A stretch of 64,000 nucleotides of DNA from an uncultured Dokdonia sp. (GCF_947492535.1 NZ_CANLNH010000009.1:62001-126000), one strand, 5' to 3'; positions 7,971-17,432 are shown, counted from the stretch's first letter. Notes: a model not told the origin generated them from the letters alone. Made by a program: numbers and translations.

Positions 7971-9230
7971 ATGAAATCATCTAAATTATTACTTCTCTTT
8001 TTTGTGGTTTTTGCTTACAATTTGTCTTTTGCTCAGATTGCTGTAGAAACTCCAGAACCTTCCTATATTAAATCTATTCAATTTAGAGGAGATACATTTT
8101 TAGGAGAACTTCCTACTATAAAATTAGGTGATCCACTACAGTTAAGTTTTGATGATATTATTGGAGATGAACATGATTACTATTATAAAATCACACATCA
8201 TGATGCAGATTGGTCTCCTAGTAAGTTAGCGCGTTCTGAATTTATGAGAGGCATGGATAATGTGCGTATTCTAGATATTGAAAATTCTGTCGCTACTTTA
8301 CAGTTATATTCTAATTACCATTTAAATATCCCTAATAAGTTCACACAAGGACTTACCAAAACTGGAAATTATTTAATGAGTATCTTTAATGAAGAAGGAG
8401 AATTAGTGTTTTCTAGAAAATTTATGATCTACAATCCGCAATTTGCAGTTGGTGTACAAATAAAAAGATCTAGAGATCTTAATTATGTAAACACAAAACA
8501 AGTAGTTCGCTTTTTTGTAAACGGAGGAGAGCAGCCTATCATTAATCCAAGGCAAAATGTAAAAGTGGTGATTTTACAAAACAACAATCTTAAAACTGCT
8601 ATTACGGGTGTCATACCTCAGTTTACAGTAGGTAATAAACTGGAATATCGTTATGATCAAGAGACTGCTTTTTGGGCAGGGAATGAATTTTTTAATTTTG
8701 AAAACAAAGATATACGTGGTGCAACAGCAGCTATACGCTATATAGAACTCAAAAAACTATACCATAATTATTTGTATACAAATCAAGTTCGTTCTGATAT
8801 TCCATATACATTTAACCCAGACATAAATGGAAACTTTGTCATTACTACCTTACAAGGTAGAACACCTAGATCTGAAGCTGAATATGCATGGATTCATTTT
8901 AGCCTAGATCACACAGAGGTAGAAGAAGGAAAAGAGATACATGTATATGGTAATTTTAATAATTATGTTACTAACAAATCTACTAAGTTAGTTTACAATC
9001 CAAAGACCTATAGATACGAACTGCCGATGCTTTTAAAACAAGGGTTTTATAATTACAAATATGTATTGGTAGAAGAAGATGGTACAATTAATAGAGAAAA
9101 AGCAATTAGCGGGAATTATTGGCAAACAGAAAACGACTATCAAGTATTAGTATATTATCGTCGTCCAGGTGGACGTTTTGATGAATTAGTAGGATTAGGA
9201 AGTAGTAACTCTTCTGTGATCACTAATTAA
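7971..9230 (+). CDS. DUF5103 domain secreted protein
   Basis: A 419-residue exported protein with a classical signal peptide ending FAYNLSFAQ (about residue 22). The rest is beta-rich and matches my recollection of DUF5103 proteins, found across Bacteroidota: KSIQFRGDTFLGELPTIKLG near the start, then HHDADWSPSKL, and a C-terminal half ending in a repeated Tyr-rich carbohydrate-binding-like fold (VYGNFNNYV, YNYKYVLVEEDG). Its function is not established. No sorting domain is seen. It is 23 bases upstream of the DUF3667 gene, probably co-transcribed with it and apaG. Confidence 0.85.
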   Translation: MKSSKLLLLFFVVFAYNLSFAQIAVETPEPSYIKSIQFRGDTFLGELPTIKLGDPLQLSFDDIIGDEHDYYYKITHHDADWSPSKLARSEFMRGMDNVRILDIENSVATLQLYSNYHLNIPNKFTQGLTKTGNYLMSIFNEEGELVFSRKFMIYNPQFAVGVQIKRSRDLNYVNTKQVVRFFVNGGEQPIINPRQNVKVVILQNNNLKTAITGVIPQFTVGNKLEYRYDQETAFWAGNEFFNFENKDIRGATAAIRYIELKKLYHNYLYTNQVRSDIPYTFNPDINGNFVITTLQGRTPRSEAEYAWIHFSLDHTEVEEGKEIHVYGNFNNYVTNKSTKLVYNPKTYRYELPMLLKQGFYNYKYVLVEEDGTINREKAISGNYWQTENDYQVLVYYRRPGGRFDELVGLGSSNSSVITN

Positions 9231-9253
9231 CACAAAACTCCTATATTTATGGC

Positions 9254-10423
9254 ATGGAGGAAACTTCGATAAAGCCAAATAGCCGCAAAGCCATCAAATA
9301 CCGCGGAGTTGAATGTCTCAACTGCGCGCACCCACTGGATCTTACTGATAGATTCTGCGCCTATTGTGGGCAACTTAACACAACCAAACGACTTACACTT
9401 AAAGATTTTATCGGCGAGTTTGTTTTAAGTGTATTTACCTACGACTCTCGTTTTAGACACACACTAAAAGATTTACTCTTTAAACCGGGAACGATTACAC
9501 GATATTATGTAGATGGAAAACGTTTTCATTATGCAAATCCTTTTCGATTCTTTTTAAGTGCCAGTATCTTTTACTTTATCATTCTAGGAGCTCTGTCATT
9601 TTTTAACAACGATTTCACTGATGATATTCCTGATTCACCCTTAGTGAATATAAATATGGATAATGAAAAAGCTATTGAAGCATTGGACATTGCGCTACAG
9701 GATTCTATCCCCGAAATTCAAGGAATTCCTACTCAATTTAATGAGAATATAAAAGCAGCTATAGAAGAAGCTAAAAAAGAAACAGAACGAAAAAAAGCTG
9801 AAAAAGCTAAAAAAGACTCTTTAGGCTACAAATATATAGCTCAAAAAGATATGGACACTTTAAATGATGTTGAGTCATTTGTAGAAAGATTCAAATTATT
9901 CAGGGATTTTTATCAAGCTACAGATATCTCTAGCGCTACTACAGCGCTAGACAGTCTCAAATATGATAGAACTAAAATAAATGTCTGGATGTATAATAAA
10001 AATGACGCCATAGAGAGAGTTCAAAAAGATCCTTTTCGCTTTGTAAATTACATGGCATCAAAAACTCCTTTCTTCCTGTTTTTCTTCGCTCCTTTTTACG
10101 CACTATTTTTCTGGCTCATTTACTCTAAAAAGCGAGCAAACTATATGGAACATTTGGTTTTTATCTTCCATATTTTTAGTTGGATTTTTGTGGTCTTATT
10201 AATTTCTTTAATTCCCGATTCCTTTATTCCTAATGATAGTATTGTAGCTCCTATCTTGCTTACGTTAATAGGTCCATTTTATTTTTATAAGGCCTTACGA
10301 AATTTTTATAAGCAAAATCGCGTTATCACATTAATAAAATTTGTATTTTTAAATATTGTTTTTATGATATCAACGTCCATTTTTGCGTTGATATTCTTTG
10401 CATTAACTGCAGCTTTTTATTAA
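9254..10423 (+). CDS. DUF3667 zinc-ribbon membrane protein
   Basis: A 389-residue protein. It has an N-terminal zinc ribbon (CLNCAHPLDLTDRFCAYCGQ, two CxxC pairs) and the DUF3667 signature around DFIGEFVLSVFTYDSRFRHT. One membrane segment follows near residue 105, then a charged helical loop rich in Glu/Lys (about 150-200), then three to four membrane helices at the C-terminus. The family is common in Flavobacteriia and of unknown role. The charged loop probably faces one side of the membrane as a coiled coil. The apaG gene starts 6 bases after its stop. Confidence 0.85.
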   Translation: MEETSIKPNSRKAIKYRGVECLNCAHPLDLTDRFCAYCGQLNTTKRLTLKDFIGEFVLSVFTYDSRFRHTLKDLLFKPGTITRYYVDGKRFHYANPFRFFLSASIFYFIILGALSFFNNDFTDDIPDSPLVNINMDNEKAIEALDIALQDSIPEIQGIPTQFNENIKAAIEEAKKETERKKAEKAKKDSLGYKYIAQKDMDTLNDVESFVERFKLFRDFYQATDISSATTALDSLKYDRTKINVWMYNKNDAIERVQKDPFRFVNYMASKTPFFLFFFAPFYALFFWLIYSKKRANYMEHLVFIFHIFSWIFVVLLISLIPDSFIPNDSIVAPILLTLIGPFYFYKALRNFYKQNRVITLIKFVFLNIVFMISTSIFALIFFALTAAFY

Positions 10424-10429
10424 AAAGAG

Positions 10430-10816
10430 ATGGTACAACAGGTCACAAGAGGCATAAAAATCTCGGTAGAAACTACCTTTGAAGGCACGTTTTATAAAAA
10501 TTATAAAATGCATTTTGCCTTTGGATATCGTGTGACTATTGAAAATCAAAGTAAAGATTCGGTTCAATTAATGGCTCGCCACTGGAAAATTTATGACTCA
10601 TTAAATTCTCCTGAAATTGTAGATGGTGAAGGTGTTATTGGAAAAAAACCTGTTTTAAAACCAGGAGAAAAGCATACATATAGTTCTGGATGTTTACTCA
10701 CCTCTCCTTTTGGAGCGATGGAAGGCTATTATCATATGGTTAATTTTACGACAACACGAAAGTTTAGAGTAAAAATTCCAACATTTAAACTAAGTGCTCC
10801 TTTTGCTTTGAATTAG
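10430..10816 (+). CDS. apaG: ApaG-family protein
   Basis: A 128-residue single-domain beta-sandwich protein of the ApaG/DUF525 family. Seen in the sequence: GYRVTIENQSKDSVQLMARHW, then a VIGKKPVLKPGE loop, then YSSGCLLTSPFGAMEGYY, the family's conserved core. ApaG was linked to Co2+/Mg2+ sensitivity in enterobacteria, but its biochemical role is unsettled. It is the third gene of a tight plus-strand run. Its last 32 bases overlap the end of the convergent DUF6695-like gene. Confidence 0.92.
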   Translation: MVQQVTRGIKISVETTFEGTFYKNYKMHFAFGYRVTIENQSKDSVQLMARHWKIYDSLNSPEIVDGEGVIGKKPVLKPGEKHTYSSGCLLTSPFGAMEGYYHMVNFTTTRKFRVKIPTFKLSAPFALN

Positions 10817-11801
10817 GCACTATTCCTATTTCTCTCTTAGTCAAATCAAAACGATACGATTTCCCTTCTTGTTCTAGTGTACAAAATGCACAATTGCTAT
10901 CATATACAAACGCGTAGTCTTTTGCAATATCAAAACCGTCAGGTATTTGAGCAACTCCTTTAAAATCAGGAATTCCTTTTTCTGTAAATCGTGTAATTAG
11001 CACTTGATTCTTAGTCTCTTTTTCTAAAAGAAACCAAGCACTACTGCCAATGCCGGTTAAAAGTTGTGCTCCCTCTGGCAATGCTACATCATCTTTTCCA
11101 TCTTGGAAATAAGATGCAGGTACTTTTTTATCAAAGTAATTGGTTAAGTTTTCTTTTAACGCTGTAGAATTATATTCAGAAATCACTCCATTGTAAATCT
11201 GGTATACCCTATTTGATGCACTTTTTTCTACATTTCCTACTGTACTAGGGGTAAATTTTTTGTTATGTTTAAGTGCTTTGATAATATGTTTCTCTTCTGT
11301 AGACGAAAGTATTGTTTCTGTCACAAATCGGGCACAATTACTACCTAAATTACCAAATGCCTTGTAAGGAACACTTCCTTGGTTTTGAAGACTCATTATA
11401 TATTCATGTGCCTTTTCATAATTGACATGCTCATTTAAAGAGGCTACGAGTCGTCCAGAACCATGTGTTTTTTCAGGATGTGCATCTAACCACACTAAAA
11501 ATTCATCTAAATTCTCAAGCGTATCATTGGTCACTATTGCTTTAAATGGAATTTCTAGCTCAGCATCTGTTTTTGCACCTCGCACTCTTCCCATCCCTTC
11601 GGGAGTGATGTAACGTCCAAAATCATAATAAAATGAATTTCCGGTAGCATTTTCTATAAGTACAAGCGCAGCATGCCCCGCTTTAATGTGCGTACGTGTA
11701 CCTAATCCTACAAGAGGTAATAGTTTACACATCAGCTCATCAGACATTTTTACAAAAGTGTCTGGAAAAGCTAAGACAATTATTTTACCATTGTATTTCA
11801 C
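10785..11801 (-). CDS. DUF6695-like protein with permuted papain-like active-site signature
   Basis: A 338-residue protein with no signal peptide. The first 165 residues resemble a circularly permuted NlpC/P60 (papain-fold) domain: His43 in IKAGHAALVLIE, a Tyr-rich YYDFGRY strand, and Cys156 in LGSNCARFVTE, so histidine precedes cysteine. This suggests a cysteine hydrolase or acyltransferase; that is inference. The C-terminal half (about 200-338) is separate and beta-rich. I believe the family is DUF6695, found in Bacteroidota. It overlaps the NRDE gene by 4 bases (ATGA), so the two proteins are translationally coupled. Confidence 0.7.
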   Translation of the reverse strand: MKYNGKIIVLAFPDTFVKMSDELMCKLLPLVGLGTRTHIKAGHAALVLIENATGNSFYYDFGRYITPEGMGRVRGAKTDAELEIPFKAIVTNDTLENLDEFLVWLDAHPEKTHGSGRLVASLNEHVNYEKAHEYIMSLQNQGSVPYKAFGNLGSNCARFVTETILSSTEEKHIIKALKHNKKFTPSTVGNVEKSASNRVYQIYNGVISEYNSTALKENLTNYFDKKVPASYFQDGKDDVALPEGAQLLTGIGSSAWFLLEKETKNQVLITRFTEKGIPDFKGVAQIPDGFDIAKDYAFVYDSNCAFCTLEQEGKSYRFDLTKREIGIVPNSKQKEHLV

Positions 11802-12514
11802 ACTGTTACTGTATCAAACTCGGCACGATGCACCTCATCTTTTTGCAAATCATAATATGTCATTGCACAGTTATCATCTATTTTTTCTACCTGTGTAACA
11901 CTTACAGTTTTAAGTAAACCTCTATCTAAAAGCACATCTACATTTTTATCTCCTTCTCCTGCTGTGGTATGAAAATGATGTAAATCACTAGCATCAAATT
12001 TATCTTCATTTGAAAACACTTCAAACCAATCACGACGTTTTTGTTTCATTCGTGTATCATACAGTGTAGAAGAAGACCAAATCTTTGGAGCATCTGGCAA
12101 TACCGTAATATGAGCCTTATATCCATCCCACACCAGTTCTGTTGCTTTTAATTCTGAACTCCAATCTATGGCTACAATCGTAAAAGGCTCAATGCCTTCA
12201 TAATTAAAAGTGTCAATTGCATCACTTAAATCATCTGCTTTTAAAAGTTCTTTTACAACCACGCCACGACTCATTTTATAGTTTTCTACCTTCACATGGT
12301 TTTCAAAACCACCATTCAGGAGACATATCATCGTGTTTTTTTCAGAGATTCCAATCCAAGAACCGCCAGCAACTGCATCTTTTGGAAATAGCATTTTCAC
12401 TCCATCTACATTATAAAAATCGGGAGGTAACGTAGTGCGGCCCACGGCTTCATCACGATTAGAAGTTAGAATAAAATTAGAATTTCCTTTAGGAATATAG
12501 GTTACTGTACACAT
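11798..12514 (-). CDS. NRDE (TANGO2-like) family protein
   Basis: A 238-residue protein opening MCTVTYIPKG and then SNRDE, the signature of the NRDE/TANGO2 family. The invariant Cys2 and the SNRDE box are typical; family members have been suggested to resemble N-terminal nucleophile hydrolases. A central GGSWIGIS and a C-terminal block support the call. The gene is first in a two-gene unit with the DUF6695-like protein (4-base overlap). The exact start at 12514 is fixed by the required MC beginning. Confidence 0.88.
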   Translation of the reverse strand: MCTVTYIPKGNSNFILTSNRDEAVGRTTLPPDFYNVDGVKMLFPKDAVAGGSWIGISEKNTMICLLNGGFENHVKVENYKMSRGVVVKELLKADDLSDAIDTFNYEGIEPFTIVAIDWSSELKATELVWDGYKAHITVLPDAPKIWSSSTLYDTRMKQKRRDWFEVFSNEDKFDASDLHHFHTTAGEGDKNVDVLLDRGLLKTVSVTQVEKIDDNCAMTYYDLQKDEVHRAEFDTVTV

Positions 12515-12598
12515 AAAAATTTGGTCAGAAAATTAGCACGCAACTTACAAAAAATTCTACGAATGCATATCACGATACGCTAATAGATTGAAGATGCG

Positions 12599-12696
12599 TA
12601 CGCTTTAACGTTCCACTCTCCCTTTGGTCGTGAATCTCGCAGGCTCGATTTCGTACTTCGATGAACTCAGTATAAACTTCGCTTTCGCGAAAGCGT
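12599..12696. repeat. composite element carrying a TTTCGCGAAA palindrome (copy a)
   Basis: A 98-bp element bounded by TACGCTTTAACGTT on one side and the palindrome CGCTTTCGCGAAAGCG (12680-12695) on the other. Read on the minus strand, its far part shares TTCACGACCAAAGG and GTTAAAGCGTA with copies at 21335 and 53031. Its near part, CTCAGTATAAACTTC, is shared with the copy at 58022. It fills most of the gap before pruA. Confidence 0.8.
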
Positions 12697-12707
12697 AAAC
12701 AATTTCG

Positions 12708-12715
12708 TACCTTCG
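12708..12715 (+). promoter_or_regulatory. candidate -7 promoter element of pruA
   Basis: TACCTTCG is one base away from TAnnTTTG and lies 30 bases before the pruA ATG. The composite repeat with its palindrome ends 11 bases upstream, covering the expected -33 region. Confidence 0.4.
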
Positions 12716-12745
12716 CAACTCTTAAAATTAAAAAACGAAACACCT

Positions 12746-14371
12746 ATGGGAAAAGGATTTTTTCAAGTACCAATTGCTGTCAATGAGCCTGTAAAAGGGT
12801 ATGCACCTGGTTCTCCAGAAAGAGAAGCAGTAGCGGCAGCTTATAAAACACTTTTTAATGCACATACAGAAGTACCGATGTACATCAATGGTCAAGAAGT
12901 GCGTACAGGAAATACAAGAACAATGTCACCTCCTCATGATCATAAACATATTGTAGGAGAGTATCATCTTGCTGAGAAGTCGCATATAGAAGATGCTATT
13001 TCGGGTGCACTTGAGGCAAGAACAGCGTGGGCTGAACTTCCTTGGGAACAACGTGCCGGTATATTTTTAAAAGCAGCCGAGCTTATCGCTGGACCATATC
13101 GTGCTCGTATTAATGCAGCAACGATGATTGCACAATCTAAAACAGTACATCAAGCTGAAATAGATGCTGCTTGTGAACTTATAGATTTCTTACGTTTTAA
13201 TGTACAGTTTATGACTGACATTTATAACGAGCAACCAGAATCTACTTCTGATGCTTGGAACCGTTTAGAATATCGTCCTTTAGAAGGATTTATCTATGCA
13301 ATTACACCATTTAACTTTACAGCAATTGCAGCAAATTTACCTGCAAGTTGTGCATTAATGGGAAATGTTGTGGTATGGAAACCTTCAGATAGTCAAATGC
13401 TTTCTGCTAAAATTATCTTAGATATTTTCCGTGAAGCGGGTGTTCCTGACGGCGTGATCCAAGTAGTGCACGGAGATCCCGTAATGATTACTGATACCGT
13501 ACTTGATAGTCCAGATTTTTCTGGATTACACTTTACAGGATCGACACACGTATTTAAAGATCTTTGGGCAAAAATTGGAACGAATATTCACAATTATAAA
13601 ACTTACCCTCGTATTGTTGGAGAAACTGGAGGAAAAGATTTTATCGTTGCTCATCCATCTGCAAAAGCAGACCAAGTAGCTACTGCTATAGTACGTGGTG
13701 CTTTTGAATTCCAAGGGCAAAAATGTAGTGCTGCAAGTCGTGCATATATTCCTGCTAGCTTATGGCCAGCTGTAAAAGAACAGGTAATTAAAGATGTGAA
13801 CTCATTTAAGATGGGGTCACCAGAAGATATGGGCAACTATATTACGGCAGTGATTCATGAAGGTTCGTTTGATAAATTAGCTTCATTTATAGATCAAGCA
13901 AAAGCAGATGCTGGTGCTGAGATTATCGTAGGTGGGGGTCATGATAAATCAAAAGGATACTTTATCGAGCCTACTGTTATTGTAGCAGAGGACCCAAAAT
14001 ACACAACGATGTGTACAGAGCTTTTTGGCCCTGTGATTACGATATACATTTATGAAGATGCCAATTGGAGCGCAACACTAGAATTGGTAGATCAAACTAG
14101 TGAATACGCCTTAACAGGTGCGGTGCTTTCTACCGATCGTTATGCGATACAAGAGGCAACAAAGGCACTTAAAAACGCGGCAGGTAACTTCTACATCAAT
14201 GATAAACCAACAGGTGCGGTGGTAGGACAACAACCTTTTGGAGGTGCAAGAGCATCAGGAACTAATGACAAAGCAGGTTCTGCTTTAAACTTATTACGTT
14301 GGGTGAGTCCTCGCATGATTAAAGAAACCTTTGTAACACCTACAGATTATAGATATCCATTTTTAGGGTAA
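12746..14371 (+). CDS. pruA: L-glutamate gamma-semialdehyde (1-pyrroline-5-carboxylate) dehydrogenase
   Basis: It oxidises glutamate semialdehyde, made from proline by proline dehydrogenase, to glutamate with NAD+. The 541-residue protein has the aldehyde dehydrogenase fold. Catalytic Glu lies in GETGGKDF (about residue 292) and catalytic Cys in FQGQKCSAASRAY (about 326). The NAD-binding FTGSTHVF and the C-terminal QQPFGGARASGTNDKAG are typical of the P5C dehydrogenase branch. It is monofunctional: the proline dehydrogenase domain of PutA is absent, and its gene is not in the window. A strong terminator follows. Confidence 0.96.
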   Translation: MGKGFFQVPIAVNEPVKGYAPGSPEREAVAAAYKTLFNAHTEVPMYINGQEVRTGNTRTMSPPHDHKHIVGEYHLAEKSHIEDAISGALEARTAWAELPWEQRAGIFLKAAELIAGPYRARINAATMIAQSKTVHQAEIDAACELIDFLRFNVQFMTDIYNEQPESTSDAWNRLEYRPLEGFIYAITPFNFTAIAANLPASCALMGNVVVWKPSDSQMLSAKIILDIFREAGVPDGVIQVVHGDPVMITDTVLDSPDFSGLHFTGSTHVFKDLWAKIGTNIHNYKTYPRIVGETGGKDFIVAHPSAKADQVATAIVRGAFEFQGQKCSAASRAYIPASLWPAVKEQVIKDVNSFKMGSPEDMGNYITAVIHEGSFDKLASFIDQAKADAGAEIIVGGGHDKSKGYFIEPTVIVAEDPKYTTMCTELFGPVITIYIYEDANWSATLELVDQTSEYALTGAVLSTDRYAIQEATKALKNAAGNFYINDKPTGAVVGQQPFGGARASGTNDKAGSALNLLRWVSPRMIKETFVTPTDYRYPFLG

Positions 14372-14375
14372 TTTC

Positions 14376-14395
14376 ATTCCCGCGAAGGCGGGAAT
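14376..14395. repeat. short hairpin repeat ATTCCCGC/GCGGGAAT
   Basis: A perfect 8-bp stem with a GAAG loop, 5 bases after the pruA stop. It resembles the short dispersed GGGAAT-type hairpins seen in many genomes. A weaker relative sits at about 1180-1199, again beside a terminator. Confidence 0.7.
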
Positions 14396-14405
14396 CTCAT
14401 CATAT

Positions 14406-14438
14406 AAAAAAACACTGCCTTCTAGGCGGTGTTTTTTT
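14406..14438 (+). terminator. terminator of pruA
   Basis: The stem AACACTGCC/GGCGGTGTT has a short TTCTA loop and is preceded by A5 and followed by T7. It is a strong intrinsic terminator for pruA and could also act on the minus strand. Confidence 0.88.
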
Positions 14439-14486
14439 GTTAAGAATATATCTCTTTCTATCACTCAAAAAGATCATACAACACAT

Positions 14487-14681
14487 TTAAAACTTCTTAC
14501 TTTCAAAATAACTTACTATTGCTAAACAAATCTTAGATATAGGTAAAGCATTAATTAACTGAACAATCCTTTTTACAACAATACCAGACTTCTTTGTTGG
14601 CATAATCCAAAACAGCAATATGACTATCAAGAAAAATAGCAACACGAGTAGTAAATTTAAATTGTAGAAATATTGTTCCAT
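14487..14681 (-). CDS. small single-helix membrane protein, unknown
   Basis: A 64-residue ORF. The hydrophobic stretch NLLLVLLFFLIVILLFWIM (residues 8-26) is followed by a basic segment with PTKKSG. No family is recognised. It lies 76 bases downstream of the RteC-like gene on the same strand and has a similarly AT-rich composition. The pairing suggests a small operon, but the ORF is short and may not be translated. Confidence 0.4.
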   Translation of the reverse strand: MEQYFYNLNLLLVLLFFLIVILLFWIMPTKKSGIVVKRIVQLINALPISKICLAIVSYFESKKF

Positions 14682-14757
14682 AAAAATTGTAATAATATGT
14701 TCAACAAAATAAAGTTTTAATAATCAAAAATCTCGTTCCTATGCGTTCCGGAACGGA

Positions 14758-15684
14758 TTAATTGACTAGTTTTATATTTGGCAAATGAAAATTTTCTTTT
14801 TCAAAAGTATTTTGGTTTTCTTCAAACTTACTATCTAAAGGATTTAAATATTTTCTTAATGTACCCTCTGAAACATCAACCTCAAAAAGTTGCTTAATTA
14901 ATCTAGCAAAAGCAGTGTAATTTACTTCTCCATTCTTTAGTTTAGGAGTTTCTATATAACCTTCTTGAGCTAGTTTACTAAAAACATATCCAATATGAGT
15001 TCTTTTACCTAACCATTTAATTTTGGGTGTTTCCTGATTCAAGGAACGGATTTCCCTTATTTTTTCTTCAATTCTGCTTAAGTCAATAATGAATCGACTA
15101 GCAATATGAAAAAGAGCAAAAGGTAAACGACTTAAGATTTTCATTCTATGATTATGAAATTCTATACTATAATAACTAAACACATGATCTAGCCCAGATA
15201 TGCTCGAATCTTTAAAAAGAGACTCATAAAATTCAACTATTGAACTATCTTTAAAATAACTTTCATAATTAACTTCTCTATTATTTATTATTTTTAGTTT
15301 ATTTACACCTAAATTATCTATTAGATTGGAATAATATCTAGATTGCTTACTATCAATATAAAAATCAGCTTTAATAGTTCTAAGACTAATTTTAACCGCT
15401 TCAATATTAAACCTAATAAATGATTCAAAAGTATCTGAATTAGAAGTAGCTAGCTTTAAAAAAATTTGTGATAAAGCATTTTCATATTCTTTTTTTAGAT
15501 CAATCAAAATTTCCTGTTGACGCAATTTTATTGACTCTATATCAACTTCATAATAATCTTTATTTTGATAATTCACAAGAACGTAATGTTTATCAAAAGC
15601 AACTAAATCAGAATTTGGGTCTACTAAGAATTCTAAATAATAATTTTCCCTTAAGGATTTGATTAAATTTTTAACACTTTTCAT
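14758..15684 (-). CDS. RteC-like protein
   Basis: A 308-residue, helix-rich soluble protein. The C-terminal 90 residues (KIKWLGKRTHIGYVFSKLAQEGYI, then INxxAFARLIKQLF and EGTLRKYLNPL) have the layout of RteC domains. RteC proteins are known from Bacteroides conjugative transposons, where one controls excision; chromosomal homologues of unknown role are common in Flavobacteriia. No integrase or transfer genes are nearby, so a mobile-element role is not shown. The gene is clearly more AT-rich than its neighbours, suggesting acquisition. It is followed by a 64-residue membrane ORF. Confidence 0.65.
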   Translation of the reverse strand: MKSVKNLIKSLRENYYLEFLVDPNSDLVAFDKHYVLVNYQNKDYYEVDIESIKLRQQEILIDLKKEYENALSQIFLKLATSNSDTFESFIRFNIEAVKISLRTIKADFYIDSKQSRYYSNLIDNLGVNKLKIINNREVNYESYFKDSSIVEFYESLFKDSSISGLDHVFSYYSIEFHNHRMKILSRLPFALFHIASRFIIDLSRIEEKIREIRSLNQETPKIKWLGKRTHIGYVFSKLAQEGYIETPKLKNGEVNYTAFARLIKQLFEVDVSEGTLRKYLNPLDSKFEENQNTFEKENFHLPNIKLVN

Positions 15685-15699
15685 TAAGTAAAAGTAACA

Positions 15700-17316
15700 T
15701 TAATTCTTCCTAAACAAATTCACCGTCACAGCAGCCAATTCAGAATTAGGAAACTTCTGCCCTAATCGTTTATCAGGGTGAAGCCCTGCTTCAGCAAGAA
15801 TTTTATAAAAGACTGGAACTTCTACAATATATTGATCTGAAAAACCATGTGTCGCATCATAAGCTGTTACTGCTGTTTTTCCAATATGTTGAGCTACAAT
15901 TTCTGGTTGCACCGTATGCAATTCAATAACTAATAATCCAAATGTAGACACATACGGAGCCCATTTTTCAATATGTTCTAATAAGGAGTCTTCCACTAGG
16001 TCATTAGACATACGTTCACCCTCAAAAACATAGGCTCCCGTAGAGTCACTTATGCGTTTTTCAGATCTAGGCTCAGGCATTTTCCAGATACGATTATGAT
16101 CTAAGAACGAACGTACATTTAATAGTTCGCCTAATGCAATTCCATAATTATCTTGAAGATCTTTTGCTAATTGGTCAGGATCTCCAATATCACCCCAGAC
16201 TACTTTCGCCCAAATTTCAGCTTGTACCAGATTTCCTTTCGTAATATGTAATGCTGCTTCGTTATAATCAACTCCCACTAAGATAAGTGGATGTTCATCT
16301 AGCATTCGACCCCGTAATGTTTGCTTTTCAATAACATTATATAAGTGAATTAAAAAAGCTCCATTTCCACATCCCATATCAAGGATTCCTTTCGGTTGCT
16401 CTTCTATAGGTTTATTAAATAAGTGAATGATAATCTCATCTACTACTTTAAAATAACTGGAATGTGCACCTCCACTCCCCCATACATTCATCGCTCTATC
16501 TACATGTCCTTCTTTATTTCCATCTCCTGCATCTTTGGCTGCTTTTGGGTTTCCAAAAAGCAATTCATCTAACCTTCTCAAGGTTGGAATGTACGATACC
16601 GTTACCCCATAAGCACTTGCACGCTTGGCATAAAAGAGTCCTTTTTCCGTAAACTGATAGGTGCCATTATGAGATGTAAACAAATCAAAATAACATAATA
16701 TATCGAGTAGCTCTTTAAAATGAGTAGCATCCTTATGAAATTCTTCAGGCTTGAAACTTGCTTGCATAAAGTACTTATGAAACATTCCTCCCATTGCGAG
16801 ATGTACTAAAGTTGGCCCTAAAATAATCCCTTCTATATGTTTTAATATTTGATGCTGAATAGTAGCTACATTTTCATCTTCTGCTATAGTGACTCCATAA
16901 TTCTTTTTAAAAGACATGAAGATGTTCTTTAGCATTTGAAAAGGTGCTGCTTCAAATTTTCGATCATGAAACTTTGCTGAAAATTTCTGTAAGTTGACTA
17001 CATCTTCATAAAGATGAAATAAGCCAAAAGCAATTTCACTAGAAGCAGTTGTACGATATAGTACATCACTACCATTATCTTGAATAGACTGTTGCAACCA
17101 ACCTTGAGAACACATGACTCGTAAAGCTACATTGAGATATCCTTCATTTGCATTATATGCACTTGTCAATTCTGATAACAAACAAGATTCATCTTTTAGT
17201 AATTGTGTGGTGATTCCTTTCGCATAAAGTTCATATGCAACTGGCGCTGTTACAATACCATCTAAATGTCTAAATAAATCGGATCGGTATTGTGTATTAT
17301 TCTTTTTTACAGTCAT
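15700..17316 (-). CDS. SAM-dependent class I methyltransferase with N-terminal winged-helix region
   Basis: A 538-residue protein. Residues about 10-80 look like the dimerisation winged helix of O-methyltransferases (LFRHLDGIVTAPVAYELYAKG). Residues about 280-400 form a Rossmann methyltransferase with motif I ILDMGCGNGAFLIHL and a later GVDYNEAALHI. The remainder is larger than in ordinary O-methyltransferases; the overall form may belong to the AprA-related methyltransferases known from natural-product enzymes. The substrate is unknown, and no biosynthetic genes adjoin it. It ends 15 bases before the RteC-like gene. Confidence 0.8.
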   Translation of the reverse strand: MTVKKNNTQYRSDLFRHLDGIVTAPVAYELYAKGITTQLLKDESCLLSELTSAYNANEGYLNVALRVMCSQGWLQQSIQDNGSDVLYRTTASSEIAFGLFHLYEDVVNLQKFSAKFHDRKFEAAPFQMLKNIFMSFKKNYGVTIAEDENVATIQHQILKHIEGIILGPTLVHLAMGGMFHKYFMQASFKPEEFHKDATHFKELLDILCYFDLFTSHNGTYQFTEKGLFYAKRASAYGVTVSYIPTLRRLDELLFGNPKAAKDAGDGNKEGHVDRAMNVWGSGGAHSSYFKVVDEIIIHLFNKPIEEQPKGILDMGCGNGAFLIHLYNVIEKQTLRGRMLDEHPLILVGVDYNEAALHITKGNLVQAEIWAKVVWGDIGDPDQLAKDLQDNYGIALGELLNVRSFLDHNRIWKMPEPRSEKRISDSTGAYVFEGERMSNDLVEDSLLEHIEKWAPYVSTFGLLVIELHTVQPEIVAQHIGKTAVTAYDATHGFSDQYIVEVPVFYKILAEAGLHPDKRLGQKFPNSELAAVTVNLFRKN

Positions 17317-17432
17317 ATGACTAAATATAGTAAAAATTGCTACATATCAAGTTACTAATTTCTTATAAGAACATTACCTCACTCAAAAGTAACGTTCACT
17401 CATTTATCATTTTAAAAGGCAGTTGCCTAGTC

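Noticed and set aside
14758-17316. RteC-like gene and neighbours as part of a conjugative transposon
   Set aside because: No integrase, relaxase, transfer genes or attachment repeats are seen around it.
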